Shown here one piece after another: positions 1-10,727 of a stretch of 64,000 nucleotides of DNA. The notes under the pieces are model-generated. The model saw only the letters and a program-made list of their open reading frames with translations, was not told the DNA's origin and searched no databases. Within the stretch, counting starts at the first letter, position 1, and each line of letters begins with the position of its first letter. Origin of the DNA: Mya arenaria (Eukaryota; Mollusca; Bivalvia; Myida; Myidae). Position numbers and translations under genes: made by a program. Location: assembly GCF_026914265.1 (NCBI RefSeq), contig NC_069129.1, positions 17,221,945 through 17,285,944 of the forward strand, in the 5' to 3' direction.

Positions 1-692
1 ACTAAAATGTAAAAAAAATCGAGTCGGACACCGGGTTCCAACCGGTGTCACCAAAATTGCAGTCCAGTGTTGTATCCACTGGGCTACAAAGGCTTACCTT
101 AAACGGTTGGAATATTTAAGCTATAATACCTAACTTGGTAATATCACGTGATAACATCGACTAGCCAATCATGCATAAGGAATGAATTTTACTAGGTAGA
201 CATACCTAGTAATCTTTTTTAATGGAAAAATATGAAAAAACTGTCAAAATAAATTAATTGTAAACTATGTGGTACTTCAGTTAGTAATGCACCAATACAT
301 TGTAACCACGGCCCCCCCAGGTCCGGGGAATAGTGCGGTCTTTGACTTGGTCCAGCAAAGCCCGGGTAAAATCCCTGCCCTGCGGGGACGAACTGCTGGT
401 AAAATCCCCGCCAAATGCCCACGCACCCCAGGAACCCTAGATAAGGCCCATTCCCCGCTATTTTTGACGTGAAGACAAAACCACCGCATGCACCTGGCAC
501 TGCGGGGCCACCTGAAAGGTAAAAACTTGGCCCATTTCCCCGGCTATACCCCCAGACGTGGTTGCAATTGACTGGTGTATAAGTTTCAATGCATTGTGCA
601 CATCAATACCAAGTTTATGTCAGTTTTCGACAATTTTTTTTTCTTTTTTTTTTTTTTTTCGCTATTTCATCATACAGAGTACAGCCCCTTTA
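1..692 (-). repeat. Composite interspersed repeat with tRNA-like segment, cut by window start
   Basis: Read on the minus strand, this begins near 692 with a TAAAGGGGCTGTACTC-like end and runs to the window edge. Near its far end is a tRNA-like stretch (about 25-95) with an A-box-like TAGCCCAGTGG and a B-box-like GGTTGGAACCC, followed by a T-rich tail. The same arrangement, including a shared ATATCACGTGATA core, is found in the opposite orientation at 47726-48130, so this is an interspersed family rather than a tRNA gene. A second element (288-579) is nested inside. The placement of the tRNA-like part far from the 5' end is unusual for a simple SINE. Confidence 0.6.
288..579. mobile_element. 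MITE nested in the composite repeat
   Basis: This is a GC-rich 292-bp segment absent from the sister repeat at 47.7-48.1 kb. Its ends are inverted repeats of about 23 bp with mismatches: TGCACCAATACATTGTAACC at the left, and the complement of the right end reads TACACCAGTCAATTGCAACC. A TAA triplet flanks both sides (285-287 and 580-582) and occurs once at the matching site of the sister copy, so TAA fits as the target duplication. A 3-bp TWA target suggests a PIF/Harbinger-type element. The short open frames inside on both strands look incidental. Confidence 0.6.
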
Positions 693-699
693 AGATGGT

Positions 700-960
700 A
701 GACCTAAGCATACTCTAATTTTCAATGGGACAAGCTTTTTGAGGTCACCTCAACCACTAAATAGGGATCATCTGGTCATGACTAACCTCCCTACCAAGTT
801 TTAGGATCGTAAGACCAAGCATACTCTAGCTTTCAATTGGAAAAGTTTTTTGTGTGACCTTTGACTTTAAAATCAATAGAGGTCATCAGCTGGTCACGAT
901 CAACCTCCCACACAAGATTGAGAACCTTAGGCCCAAGCGTCCTTGAATTACCAATCAAAT
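700..960. repeat. Degenerate ~95-bp tandem repeat of bivalve type
   Basis: Two to three diverged units share GACCAAGCATACTCTA, TTTTGAGGTCACC and CATCTGGTCATGACTAACCTCC. I recognise this style of repeat from bivalve intergenic DNA, but that is recall and not a search. From here to about 1030 no gene is visible. Confidence 0.5.
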
Positions 961-1320
961 AAGGTATGCTAAACAAACCGAAAAGTGCAAAGCATGATCC
1001 CGCTTCTGCTATGGACAATTTATTGATGCAACTCCTGACTTCAGGAAGGGACTGACTTCATTTCAACTGGTGGTGTCCCTTCCAAGGGTTTATCCTAACA
1101 CAACTGAAAAATATTCCCATAATAACAAAGCTTAAACGCTGTGGAGTTCTTTATACAGCCCTTATTATTTCCATGCCCTTTTGGTTTTGAACAACAAATA
1201 TCATTCACATCAAATATTTATTCAACATAATATAAACATAATTAATTAGAACAACAACAACAACGAAATGAGGGGTCAGCACTTCAAGGAACAAACCTCT
1301 GTTTGTAAATAAAAAGGAAA

Positions 1321-1514
1321 TATGTCTGTCCCGTGCTGAGCCCTCTAATAATTATGTCTGTCCCGTGCTGAGCCCTCTAATAATCATGTCTGTCCCGTGC
1401 TGAGCCCTCTAATAATTATGTCTGTCCCGTGCTGAGCCCTCTAATAATTATGTCTGTCCCGTGCTGAGCCCTCTAATAATTATGTCTGTCCCGTGCTGAG
1501 CCCTCTAATAATTA
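1321..1514. repeat. Minisatellite, 32-bp unit, about six copies
   Basis: Six nearly perfect head-to-tail copies of a 32-bp unit beginning ATGTCTGTCCCGTGCTGAGC and ending CTCTAATAATT. Copies differ by at most one base (one unit has ATC for ATT). The high identity points to recent expansion. Flanks from about 1030 to 1320 and 1515 to 1616 hold no recognisable gene. Confidence 0.9.
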
Positions 1515-1616
1515 TGGCAAACATTTGGCTGATTGTTCAGAACTTGGGTAAAGTTAACAAAGTGTTAAACAACATCGTTATGAAACATGAACTATATATA
1601 TAAGATGATGTATATA

Positions 1617-2000
1617 CAGTGGTTGACACTTTATTTCCCATGGATCCTGAATGGACACCAAGACTTGAAATCAAGTGTCCCTTCCTGAAGTCAGGTGACC
1701 CTTAAAAAATTGTCAGATTGCCTGGTTTCATTTATAATGTGTTTAAGTAGTCTTTGCCTGTTTTACCAAGAATTTCACATATAGAGTGGTGAACAAAAGC
1801 TCTTCAATTCTTTAGTTTAGCTTTTTGTCTTACAGTTCTGAAAACGTCTCCTTGAAATTAACATATTATATTGGTTCCTGTCTAATTTTCTGTCTTAAAA
1901 TCATGGTGTCCTGCCGGGACACCTGACTTGAAGGTTCTGGTGTCCCTCTATGAAATTTGGTGCCCTCGGCATCCCTGGACACCGATAGTGTCGAACACTG
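1617..2000. mobile_element. hAT-like non-autonomous element
   Basis: The left end CAGTGGTTGACACT and the complement of the right end CAGTGTTCGACACT form imperfect terminal inverted repeats continuing about 45 bp (GGATCCTGAATGGACACC versus GGGATGCCGAGGGCACC). Flanks are TA-rich (TGTATATA and ATATATAT), so an 8-bp target duplication is likely but not provable. A fragment at about 1030-1085 is an inverted partial copy of its interior (CTGACTTCAGGAAGGGAC). From 2001 to 2454 I see nothing recognisable. Confidence 0.55.
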
Positions 2001-2454
2001 ATATATATAATATATTTAAATAAAACATACTACTGAAACAGGTGTCACAAAACTTGACTGTGTATTCATTAAACTTCCTGAGCAGTAAAGATATTGAAAT
2101 AAACAACAATGATGTCAATGATGTTGTTAAATTTAACAGTTCTGAACAATCCATACAGTATTCAACAATTCAATGTATTCAATAACAATAACAAATACAA
2201 GTTGAATTTGAAAAACAACATGTCAACTATACATTCACAAGCATGAAATAAATTATATGATACTTACATGTATTAATGAACAACAATAAAACGCTTTTAA
2301 AACTGAAAGTAAGTCTGTGTTAGTCCGTAATATTATTTAGCCAGCAAGTATTCAACATTAAATTTTATTGTCCTTTTCAATAACTCGTTTACTTCCACTG
2401 ATTTCTAAAGGCGGCTACTCCATTTTCTACGTCCTGGGAATACATTTTTGCAAG

Positions 2455-3300
2455 ATGGCTGACATAGACAATGAAATCACAGGGATGAGTATGAATAATA
2501 CTGATTTGACACTGTTAAAGGTTGTTGATTTGATTAGATAGCTTGCGAACGGGATACTTTCGATTTTAAATGTTATCTGACTGAAATGATAAAAGGTGCA
2601 TAAAGACTTTCTATCACCAACAAATGCAAAGAAGGGGAGAGAAGAGCGCCCGATCGTTTAGATTTCTCCCATGTGGATGAACCAACGCTATCAACATTGT
2701 AAGCGTGGAAATCCACCATTGATCTGTTTTCTGCCTGTAGAGGGGTAAACTATTTAGGGGGATGATGAAACAGTTCTGAATGGTCAATGGCAATTGGAGT
2801 CAATTGGGAAGAATAAAACACTTATCCGGAGCTTGATAGTAAGTAAGTTTACAGCCAGAGTCTGAGTCTGTTTTTGGTTATGAGTGTGGGTTATATTATG
2901 CAAAGTAGTTAAAATCTGATATAATGTAATTTGGTTTAAATCTTCAGGTCTACGTCCAAGTTTAGGTAGTCTGCCAGGTTAAGATCTGAGAGTCAGCTTT
3001 GCTCTCTGTAACAGAACAAAATAATTGACAATAAACAAATAATTGCTAACAATAACTTTTGTTTCATCAGACGTGGTAGTTTTGACTTTGTAAATATACG
3101 ATTGAACGGCATAGTGTATAGGAAGGGAATAGGAGTGAGGGTGCTACAAGTAAAGATGAATGCTGCAACCACATTGGGGCCTTGCTATATGGACTAGAAG
3201 ACCTAACCAGAACGAAAACGCATGCTCCTACATCCAAACCCTGTGCCTGGAACAACTTCAGCATGCTAACTGCACCACGGAAATGCAAGTTGTCACCTAG
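2455..3300 (+). pseudogene. ISL2EU/IS4EU-type element: eroded 5' part of the SWIM/YqaJ nuclease ORF
   Basis: An open stretch starts at 2455 (MADIDNEITGMSMNN...) and stops after about 28 codons. A homologous stretch lies at 13680-13890 inside the tandem duplication. Further on, about 3130-3300 in one frame reads ECCNHIGALLYGLEDL followed by a run including CAWNNFSML. The C-x-H-I-x-A-L-L pattern is the end of a SWIM zinc finger, and a Pro/Trp-containing linker follows it in the nuclease proteins of ISL2EU transposons (family knowledge). Several stops and shifts make it clearly dead. Confidence 0.5.
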
Positions 3301-3567
3301 AAAGTCTTAGGATCTCATATTCTCAAAAAAGAAACTCTACAATGTTTCAGTTCGTAAAGTGTCTGTGAACAAAATTCATGTACTTAACTCAATTAATGGA
3401 TACTTTTATACCGTTCTCCAGTGATGACACAATGACGTTCTTATTCATGATTTCCTAATTATCAAATAACATGATACGGTGAGATTTGGTGGTCAGGGAA
3501 TATTAAGCCATTCTTCTGCATTGTTTACATTGGTGTTTTAGCGATAAACAAGACCTTAGGGTCAGTT

Positions 3568-4232
3568 TTGTGTTTACAACTTGATTTATTCGTAATATTA
3601 AACTGTTGTATATTTGTGTATAATCAGGCAGTATACCTGGCTGGACATGAATATGTTACAACTATGACTGATACCTCTTCACTTGAAATTTTTCAAGCAA
3701 ATACAGACCTCTTTCATATTCTTAAGGAGAACGAAAATCTTCAGGAAGATAGAGATGAATTGGACAAATCGAAATGTTCAGGTCATGTACTGAAAGTATA
3801 TGAACTGTAAAAAATGAAAAATTATTCCAGTGTTATACTGGACTCAAAGTTGATGTTTTTGAGGCTCTTTTTACATATCTAGAACCTAAAGCTCAATACA
3901 TGAAGTATCCCACTGGTGAAAGAACTTGTTTGTTTAAGCATTTCGCAGAGACAAACAAAAGAAAACAGGAAAACCCCGGTCAACAACTCTAGAAGAAGAG
4001 ATGTTCTTCACCCTAGTAAAGCTGAATCTTTATATACAAACTGTTGACTGTGCCTTCCGTTTTGGAATAGCAGCTTCAACATACAGTTCAATTTTCACGG
4101 CATGGGTTACTTGGCTCAACTTAACTCATCAATGGATGTACTGTTAACACTGTCAGGGTTACTTGGCTCAACTTAACTCATCAATGGATGTACTGTTAAC
4201 ACTGTCAGGTTTAAGCAGAAACTGGTTGATTC
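3568..4232 (+). pseudogene. ISL2EU-type DDE transposase fragment (coiled coil plus HTH)
   Basis: Residues encoded at 3700-3800 (ILKENENLQEDRDELDK) form a short coiled coil. After a frame change come FEALFTYLEPKAQYMKY-like residues (about 3850-3905) and, at about 3952-4150, a clear HTH block: LEEEMFFTLVKLNLYIQ, then FRFGIAASTYSSIFTAW. This order matches the N-terminal half of THAP/DDE_Tnp_4 transposases of the ISL2EU group, where a coiled coil precedes the LxxEFFxxLVRLRL and FGxSxSTxSRIFTTW motifs. No DDE catalytic core follows. A 53-bp direct duplication (4103-4155 and 4156-4208) sits in the HTH end. It is a broken copy. Confidence 0.65.
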
Positions 4233-4912
4233 AAAGTTGAATGTAGGCTGGTTAAAAAACAAAACAACAGAAAATGAACCACATCACCCTGTATTACAGT
4301 CAGTGCCCTTCAATCACCATAATAGTGTAAACTTGAGAGACAGAACCTGTAAGAAAGTGTTTTCAGATCATTTTAACACTTTAAGGCAAAGCGATGGTCA
4401 TTATCAACATTTTGGCATTGTGGAAGGCATAAGATATCAGAATGCAAGCAAAGACCTAAAAAAATCATATGGTTTGGGTTAACCCAAGTTTGTTTAAGCA
4501 TTACGCAGAGACAAACAAAAGAAAACAGGAAAACCCCGGTCAAAAATTCTAGAAGAAGAGATGTTCTTCACCCTAGTAAAGCTGAAACTTTATGTACAAA
4601 CTGTTGACTGTGCCCTTCGTTTTGGAATAGCAGCTTCAACATACAGTTCAATTTTCACGGCATGGGTTACTTGGCTCAACTTAACTCATCAATGGATGTA
4701 CTGTCAACACAGTCAGGTTTAAGCAGAAACTGGTTGATTCAAAGTTGAATGTAGGCTGGTTAAAAAACAAAACAACAGAAAATGAACCACATCACCCTGT
4801 ATTACAGTCAGTGCCCTTCAATTACCATAATAGTGTAAACTTGAGAGACAGAACCTGTAAGAAAGTGTTTTCAGATCATTTTAACACTTTAACACAAAGC
4901 GATGAACATATT
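3936..4912 (+). repeat. Tandem duplication of ~0.5 kb inside the ISL2EU remains
   Basis: 3936-4487 and 4488-4912 are near-identical, both beginning TGTTTAAGCATT and spanning the transposase HTH block and the downstream nuclease linker. The first copy carries an extra 53-bp internal duplication. The arrangement places transposase code upstream of nuclease code twice, which is not the intact element's order. Confidence 0.8.
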
Positions 4913-5511
4913 CAATAAACTGAAATTCTAACAAGAGGTCAGAAAAATGGAAAATGGCAATGGGCCAGAAAAGAATGCACTACAGTTTAAAACTTTGGCA
5001 GCATCTGTCGTAGGAAAGAAACAACCGAACCTGATGGACTTCTTCGCCAGATGTTTTATGCTATTTTCACCAGTAAATACACAGAGTATGGAATAAAACA
5101 TGAAAAGGCTGCTAAGATAATGTACACAAAGGCAATGCAAAGACCACAGGGGACTTTCAGTTAAAGACAGTGGTCTTGTTGCATGTGCTGACAGACCTTA
5201 CCTTGGAACCAGTCCAGATCAACTTGTGTTTTGTTTGCATTGTACAAAAAGTGTTGGTCTGGTGGAAATTAAGTGCCCTGCCTCTAAGAAATGGAGAATG
5301 CAAACCTGTGAAGAATGCTGTATAGGAAAGGATTGTTTATATCAGTGAAAATGGCAAGGTGGTACTCAAGGAAAAGCACAAGTATTTCTATCAGGTCCAA
5401 GGGCAGATGGGAATCTACAGACAGGGTGTAATTTTGTAGTTTGGACATGTGTAGATCTTTCTGTACAGTAAATTTCATTCAGCGAGTCATTTTGGCCAAG
5501 TCATGGAGACT
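4237..5511 (+). pseudogene. YqaJ-like nuclease remains of an ISL2EU element
   Basis: 4237-4482 is open for 81 codons and reads HHPVLQSVPFN, NLRDRTCKKVFSDHF and EGIRYQN, which I recognise as the segment before the nuclease core in these proteins. From about 4985 one frame gives FGSICRRKETTEPDGLLRQM and TEYGIKHEKAA, then GLVACADRPYLGTSPDQLV and VGLVEIKCPASKKW, and finally KYFYQVQGQMGIY. The SPD, E-x-K and QxQGQM motifs are the YqaJ/lambda-exonuclease-type active-site set. The pieces lie in different frames with stops between them, so the gene is dead. A duplicated linker (4720-4912) precedes the core. Confidence 0.75.
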
Positions 5512-5713
5512 TATGCGAGGTGAACAGAATTTGAAATAATCATAAATGCACTCCTGCAAACCATGTCACAATGTAATCACTTTGTTATCACTCATTGAAA
5601 TCAGAATTACCATCACTTGTACAATACATTACATTCTTTTCATTTGAAGGCAGTTTATTGAAAATGCAATATTATTGTTTTGTTTACCAAGCAATGGAAA
5701 ATGAATTACATCA

Positions 5714-6250
5714 ATGTCTCTTGAGTTAGGTGTATCAAGATTTGTCAAAAACTATTTTTGCCTTCAATTTACCAGTCATCTCATCAAAAGAGTCGATGAC
5801 CATCAAAAACAGTCGGAGTGGCTGGCGTTATTGCTCAACAATCCCCAAAACTTAAAGAAGCCATTTCATGTACCGTATTTCGATGAAATTATACAACTGG
5901 AAAATAGTTTATATCTTTAACAGGAGATAAGCTTAGTTGTGACAGATGCCTTTGCTTGGAGACTTCAGCAGACATTTCGTGTAGACGTCTTTGCGGAACA
6001 TGCCTCTTCAGAAGAGATTATCAACAGGTCTTTGCAGCATGCTGCCTACAGTCAGTATGTGCTTTGGGTATATGGATACTTGCAGCTTTATGGCAGGAGT
6101 TGTGCCAGCATGTTACGGATCAGTATTACGAAACAAATATCCATCAACCAGTGGACAATATACCACTATTATATTTAAACATTCTGGTAAAGAAATGTAC
6201 AGCCCAGAAACGAGAACCACCGATATTCCTGCATCTTGTATTATGATCAA
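5714..6250 (+). pseudogene. Orphan fragment resembling the P2X7 C-terminal zinc 'ballast' domain
   Basis: At about 6023-6082 one frame reads NRSLQHAAYSQYVLWVYGYL. At about 6096-6165 a second frame reads GVVPACYGSVLRNKYPSTSG then QYT. Together they parallel the human P2RX7 tail, where RLRHCAYRCYATWRFG is followed by ILPSCCRWRIRKEFPKSEGQ and YSGF. The N-terminal CxxC-rich part of that domain is not convincingly visible, although Cys-rich residues occur at about 5945-6010. An open stretch just upstream (5714-5920, 68 codons) is unassigned. There is no channel domain. The shift between frames indicates a pseudogene. It lies directly downstream of the YqaJ remains and may have been carried by the same element (inference). 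Confidence 0.5.
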
Positions 6251-6262
6251 ACTTTTCATTTA

Positions 6263-6593
6263 GGCCTAAAACTAAATAAATGTCTTGTTTCAGGTAACCT
6301 GTACCTACCTATAAAAATGCGCCGACCCTAACTATTTTTTTTCCGTTTCTGAGCAAAAAAAATATTTGTTAGCGAAAAGAGAGTTACGAAGGGCGGATAA
6401 ATGCAGATTTTAATTAGAATTATTGTTTATATGATAAATCAAAGTCAGGCAATGACAGTAATGTAGGAAAGACTGCCATGTGCAAGAAAACACTCTGAAC
6501 TTACGACAGATTTTGAAAAAATCAAAAAAAAAATCCCAACCTACCCTACCTAGAAATTTTGGGAAGGTTACCCTAAACAATTTTTTTTTGGCC
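6263..6593. mobile_element. PIF/Harbinger-type MITE, copy 1
   Basis: 331 bp bounded by GGCCTAAAACTAAATAAATG at the left and a T-rich end finishing GGCC at the right, flanked on each side by TTA (6260-6262 and 6594-6596). The interior contains the 14-base block GCGCCGACCCTAAC and GGTAACC-type subterminal motifs shared with the copy at 29426-29749, which lies in the opposite orientation. The TTA target and G-starting inverted ends fit PIF/Harbinger. 6597-6760 has no recognisable content. Confidence 0.7.
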
Positions 6594-6759
6594 TTACTAC
6601 ACAGGACAATGACAAATAATAGTGCTAATTAAGATTCCCAAAACACAGCTGAACACTTCATCTGTCAGTACACAGTACAAGGATACCAAATTCAAACTGG
6701 GCTGCGTCGTATGCAGTCCAAAAACCACAACTATACCTCACAGATCAAATGTTTGCAGG

Positions 6760-7215
6760 AAGAAATTGGAAAATCATGTATAAACCAAAACATCCAGGAC
6801 TAAGATAGTTGGGTTTATAACAATGTCTTGTCCTCCTTTACTAAGATTGTTAAAATTGGCATCCTGTATCTCAACTTCCCTCAATTGTGTGAAAGTTGGG
6901 AAGCGCTAGAGGATGCTTAAAACAAGATCACCACTATATACAATCCCGGGATACTCTTATTTTTACTGACAGATTTGCTAATAGAGTTGGCTTCTGACTG
7001 GCAAAAGCAGTGAGGTGAAAGATGACCGGATATGGGAACCAAGAGGCGTCTGTGTGGGCCCTAAAGAGTCAGTGTTTGTTCGCAAAAAGAACAGAGTAAC
7101 TGTAAACTAGGACGCAGTCTCAGTAATCTTATTTCAAAATAAATCTAATGTGATCCTATTTTTAGGGCGGCCATTCTGAAAATGTATAATAAAATGTATT
7201 CTACGACCTATATAA
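6760..7215 (+). pseudogene. Isolated unit of the NHL-like pseudo-exon repeat
   Basis: This is a single diverged copy of the roughly 465-bp unit arrayed at 11.5-12.8 and 15.1-16.7 kb. It contains the block starting TTGTTAAAATTGGCATCCTG and the propeller-like reading EPRGVCVGPKESVFV (about 7035-7082). Stops and shifts interrupt it. See the array entries for the reasoning. 7216-7900 shows nothing I recognise. Confidence 0.45.
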
Positions 7216-7899
7216 AAAGTATACCCTTTTCAAAAATAGTTAATCTTTGTTTACCTTTATGACATAATGGCTATTGTGAAATCAATGAATGTATTTTGTT
7301 ATATACCATATGTGTCATCGTCATTTTAAAAGAGTTACACTTTTAAAGTTCACATTTGAATAAAAATGAAACTAACGCCTCTGCTTTATTCTTCAACAAG
7401 ATTATATAAAGTATGTCATGCATTTCAAAATGTATACGCAGTAAGCACCCTTATTAAATCAAAACACAAAACTGCATGGGCTGTTACACAAATTCATGTG
7501 CTTTAAAAATGCTTCCATCCTAAACGCCCATAAAAATTAAACAAACAAACTATTTGAGCTCTATAAAGTATCCACTCTCTCAAATAGTTATATATAAAGG
7601 CCAGCTCATAAAAAGCCATCACAAAAAAACTGCAACACCATAACTTTTAAAATTTCGAAGAAATAAAATCGTTCTTAGGCCATTTTTATTTGATTCTATG
7701 TTTTACGAACACCGCCGCTCAAAAAAACTCATTTTTGAAATAAAAATAAAATTGTGATTTCATTTTTTTTTTTATTTCCGCCTAGAAACTTTATCACGGC
7801 AAATCATTAAAAGCAGAGGACATCGCATTAGCTGTAAAAATGTTGGTGTAAACATCTCTGAAAAAGTTTAGGCCAATGAAAAACATTCATCGGATTTGC

Positions 7900-8150
7900 A
7901 GGCTGGTGCTAAAAACCTGGTATCCGGTACCTGGTATCCCCCGGTATCCGATATCACTTAACCGATACCGGATTATGTTGATATCAGGGTTATTATCAGA
8001 TGATAAATCAAGTATACACAGTCCGTTATTAATTGCTTTTTGACAACCAATGTATACTTTAAATAACACGGTATCAACATAATCCAGTATCATAAACTGT
8101 GATAACGGCTTTTCTCGATATCGATACCTGGTACCGGGTTTTAGCTCACC
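7900..8150. mobile_element. Inverted-repeat element, ~250 bp
   Basis: The left half (GGTGCTAAAAACCTGGTATC ... GGATTATGTTGATATCAGGG) and the reverse complement of the right half (GGTGAGCTAAAACCCGGTAC ... GGATTATGTTGATACCGTG) match over most of their length, so the whole segment can fold into one long hairpin. This is a MITE-like layout. A clean target duplication was not found. 8151-8900 contains no recognisable gene or repeat beyond AT-rich DNA. Confidence 0.55.
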
Positions 8151-8903
8151 CGGATAATCCTTTGCGGCAGGGTGACTTTTGGTTTATTTCCGGGTTATAA
8201 CGAAGTATAATGACAGCGATAAATATTGACTTATTATCGTTCCAGGTTTGTTATTATTTATTTATTTTTATTAGATTTGTCATTTTAATGAGTTTATATT
8301 ACATAATTGTGATATAATTTGAATGTCATGAGCTATAAATCAATGACTGTTTACCTGGACAGTTAGTTCTGGTGGGTGCGGTAGATGGTTTAGAAAAGAC
8401 TGCGGTTACTATTCTTATTGGAGTATTATTAACAACAAATAATTCTCATCTATTCTAAAACATTTGTTTTGAAAATTAACACAAATAGTACATAAGTCTG
8501 TTTTACTATCGGACAGTCATAATCTATAATGAAGAATCTGTACGTACATTACCAGGTACAGTATAACTATGTTATAGTCTTATGAATAAAGATATATAAA
8601 TCATCATCAATATAAATTATGATATTTATACTGCTGTGTGTGTTTTATTATTATGTAATAAAATTTTTACTTAGGAGTAATTATGTCATGCTGTCACCTG
8701 TGTATTGTTAATGGCCACCAGACTAGTCACATACACCCAGGCCTGGAATTAAATCGGGGTCCAGATTGTCTTAAAACCCATCCATAAATAAGTCTGAGAG
8801 TAACTTATTTTTTTTATAAAAAATATACTTTTAATGTTCCATTCCTTTCTTTACAGATATGATTTAAATATGCTGATGTTATCTACCGAGATCATTTCTT
8901 TCA

Positions 8904-9331
8904 ATGAAGAACATCACTACAATTGGTTGGGTTGCTATCGTTAGAGATTGCATGTATCTGAGGCAAGTGCCACGTCCTCATGTTTTTTGCGATAGGAGTA
9001 ACCTTCTGGAGGACCTAAGGGAAGAGGAGATCTTTGCTCGCTATCATTTCCAACCGGATACGATCTACTTTATTGTTAATTTATGCCCGGGACACAGGCA
9101 GATGTTTCGCAATACCTTTGGTGTTGTGTGTTTAAAGCTACCTGCGGTTATTAGCAACAGGAGCTTTGACTGTTGACTGTCGGTGACACTGTCAACCTGA
9201 GCCAGCCCACAGTAAGCAGAGTTTGCCACCAGGTTGGACAGGTGCTTTCTGCTCTTGCAGACCGGTATATCTGCTTCCCCTCCGGTGATCGTGTCTGCCA
9301 AGTGAAGCAGCAGTTCAGTGCCATGGCTGGT
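8904..9331 (+). pseudogene. HARBI1-like (PIF/Harbinger) transposase, N-terminal fragment
   Basis: 8904-9176 is open for 90 codons and contains RPHVFCDRSNLLEDLREEEI followed by FARYHFQPDTIYFIVNL. This is the conserved start of Harbinger nucleases (RRxRxFRDRxNPLExxxDxEFxxRYRF). A neighbouring frame, about 9178-9331, continues the family order with TVGDTVNLSQPTVSRVCHQV and GQVLSALADRYICFPSGDRV. The frame change near 9170 means the copy cannot make one protein. The sequence ends at GCTGGTATGT, which could be an intron donor. No DDE residues follow. 9332-9732 shows nothing recognisable. Confidence 0.7.
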
Positions 9332-9995
9332 ATGTAATATCCACTAAATATTCACTTCTTAAGCTTAAACTTTAAAGGAATAAGTCAGCTACAAATATTG
9401 TTTATGTCACCTCCATTGAAGAAGAGTATTCCTCGTGGGACGTAAACCTTGTGGTTAACATTTATTCTATACACGCTTATGGTCTGACCATTGGAATCTA
9501 TACAGCCTTAATTTTTTCCGTAAAGTAAACCATGAAACTGTTGACTGCGACAATTTCAACTATTTCTGTTTCCGGATAGCACTTCAAGCTCCCGTTTTAG
9601 TATAATAACTATTTTAAGGGATTATAACTTGGACTTCCAATATGTCGACATGGGTAAACTGCCTCAAGTCAACTTTCATGTGTCAATGTGGTACGAAAGG
9701 ATTAGGATCAAGTATGCTAACAGTAAAAGATACATGATTTTACTTTGACGTTTTAAATATCAAAGACGAATATTTAAATGTTATTTTTATGTATGTTTGG
9801 TTCATAATGGTACTTAGTCAAGTGTAAGACCCACAAACCTACTTCAAATGCCCAAGATTGCTAAAAAATTGCTATTAAACTGCTGATCTTTGATAAAAAG
9901 GGGGATGCTTTTAATTTATATCTTTATTTTTTTCAGGCAAAGAATAGAAAGAAAGGTTCTCTAAACATAGAAAGTAAAGAAATAATACACTGGTA

Positions 9996-10133
9996 ATGTA
10001 TGGCCCTTGTTGCTGCGCAGGAGGATGCAGTAACACGCAAGGGAACAATGTAAGCCTACATCGCTTTCCTAAAGGCAATGATCTGAGGAGAAAGTGGGTC
10101 AAGAGTATCCAGTTCCAGTATCCAGAGACTTAG
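9996..10133 (+). pseudogene. THAP zinc-finger fragment (copy A)
   Basis: A 45-codon open stretch starting MYGPCCCAGGCSNTQG and continuing VSLHRFPKGNDLRRKWVKSI before a stop. The C-x4-C spacing, then H-R-F-P-K and L-R-x-K-W, are the hallmark of THAP DNA-binding fingers. The domain is cut before its final C-x2-H and AVPTIF-like end. THAP fingers are carried both by host proteins and by ISL2EU/P-type transposases. Given the neighbouring debris, a transposon origin is likely (inference). Confidence 0.65.
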
Positions 10134-10440
10134 GCTTACGTATAAACCTGCACGTCTTGACAGTGCAGTGCCTTTAACAGTTTGGGAGGCATGTTAGAAC
10201 TGACATCACAGAGACTGAAGTTCTGCAGAGGAAAAGGACATTTATATGATTTATAACTACCTTGTATTATATAGAGACTCGAAGCATCGATTGGTGTTCA
10301 AAGGAAGAAATTTGAAAATCATTTCAAACCAAAACATCTAGGACTCAGATATTTATACAATCCTGTGATACTTTAGTCCTTACAGACAGGCATGCTTACA
10401 CAGCTACTCAAAGGTTCAATTGAGTTGTCGGAATTTGTAA

Positions 10441-10720
10441 GTGGCTCGTCCCTTTTTTTTGGCGGACGGTCGTCTTGAAACAAGGGCAAAAGACTGTAGT
10501 GAAAAAGTCCAGACGGTAGAAAAGTGGACCGATGCCTTTATAGTTTTCATTTCTGTTTACATAACCGCGGAACAAAACAAGGGCAAATCGCAGGAACTGT
10601 TGCGTCAAGGCGGAACCGCATAGACACTAACAACGAGCAATTTAGGCTTAGGCAAGCTATTGCTCCGTCATCCTGGGCCACCATTAATATGATCTTTGGT
10701 GGCGCAGCATACAATTAAGA
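10441..10720 (+). pseudogene. Unassigned mobile-element-like coding block (copy A)
   Basis: This is the counterpart of the longer open stretch at 14123-14392, and it reads KVQTVEKWTDAFIVFISVY and EQFRLRQAIAPSSWATINMI. A W-T-x-A-F-x-V-F ... FRLRxA ... PSSW pattern recurs in proteins carried by invertebrate mobile elements. I cannot assign the family. It looks broken. Confidence 0.35.
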
Positions 10721-10727
10721 CCTGTAG

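Noticed and set aside
269-500. Three overlapping open frames
   Set aside because: They fall in the GC-rich nested MITE and carry no recognisable protein motif.
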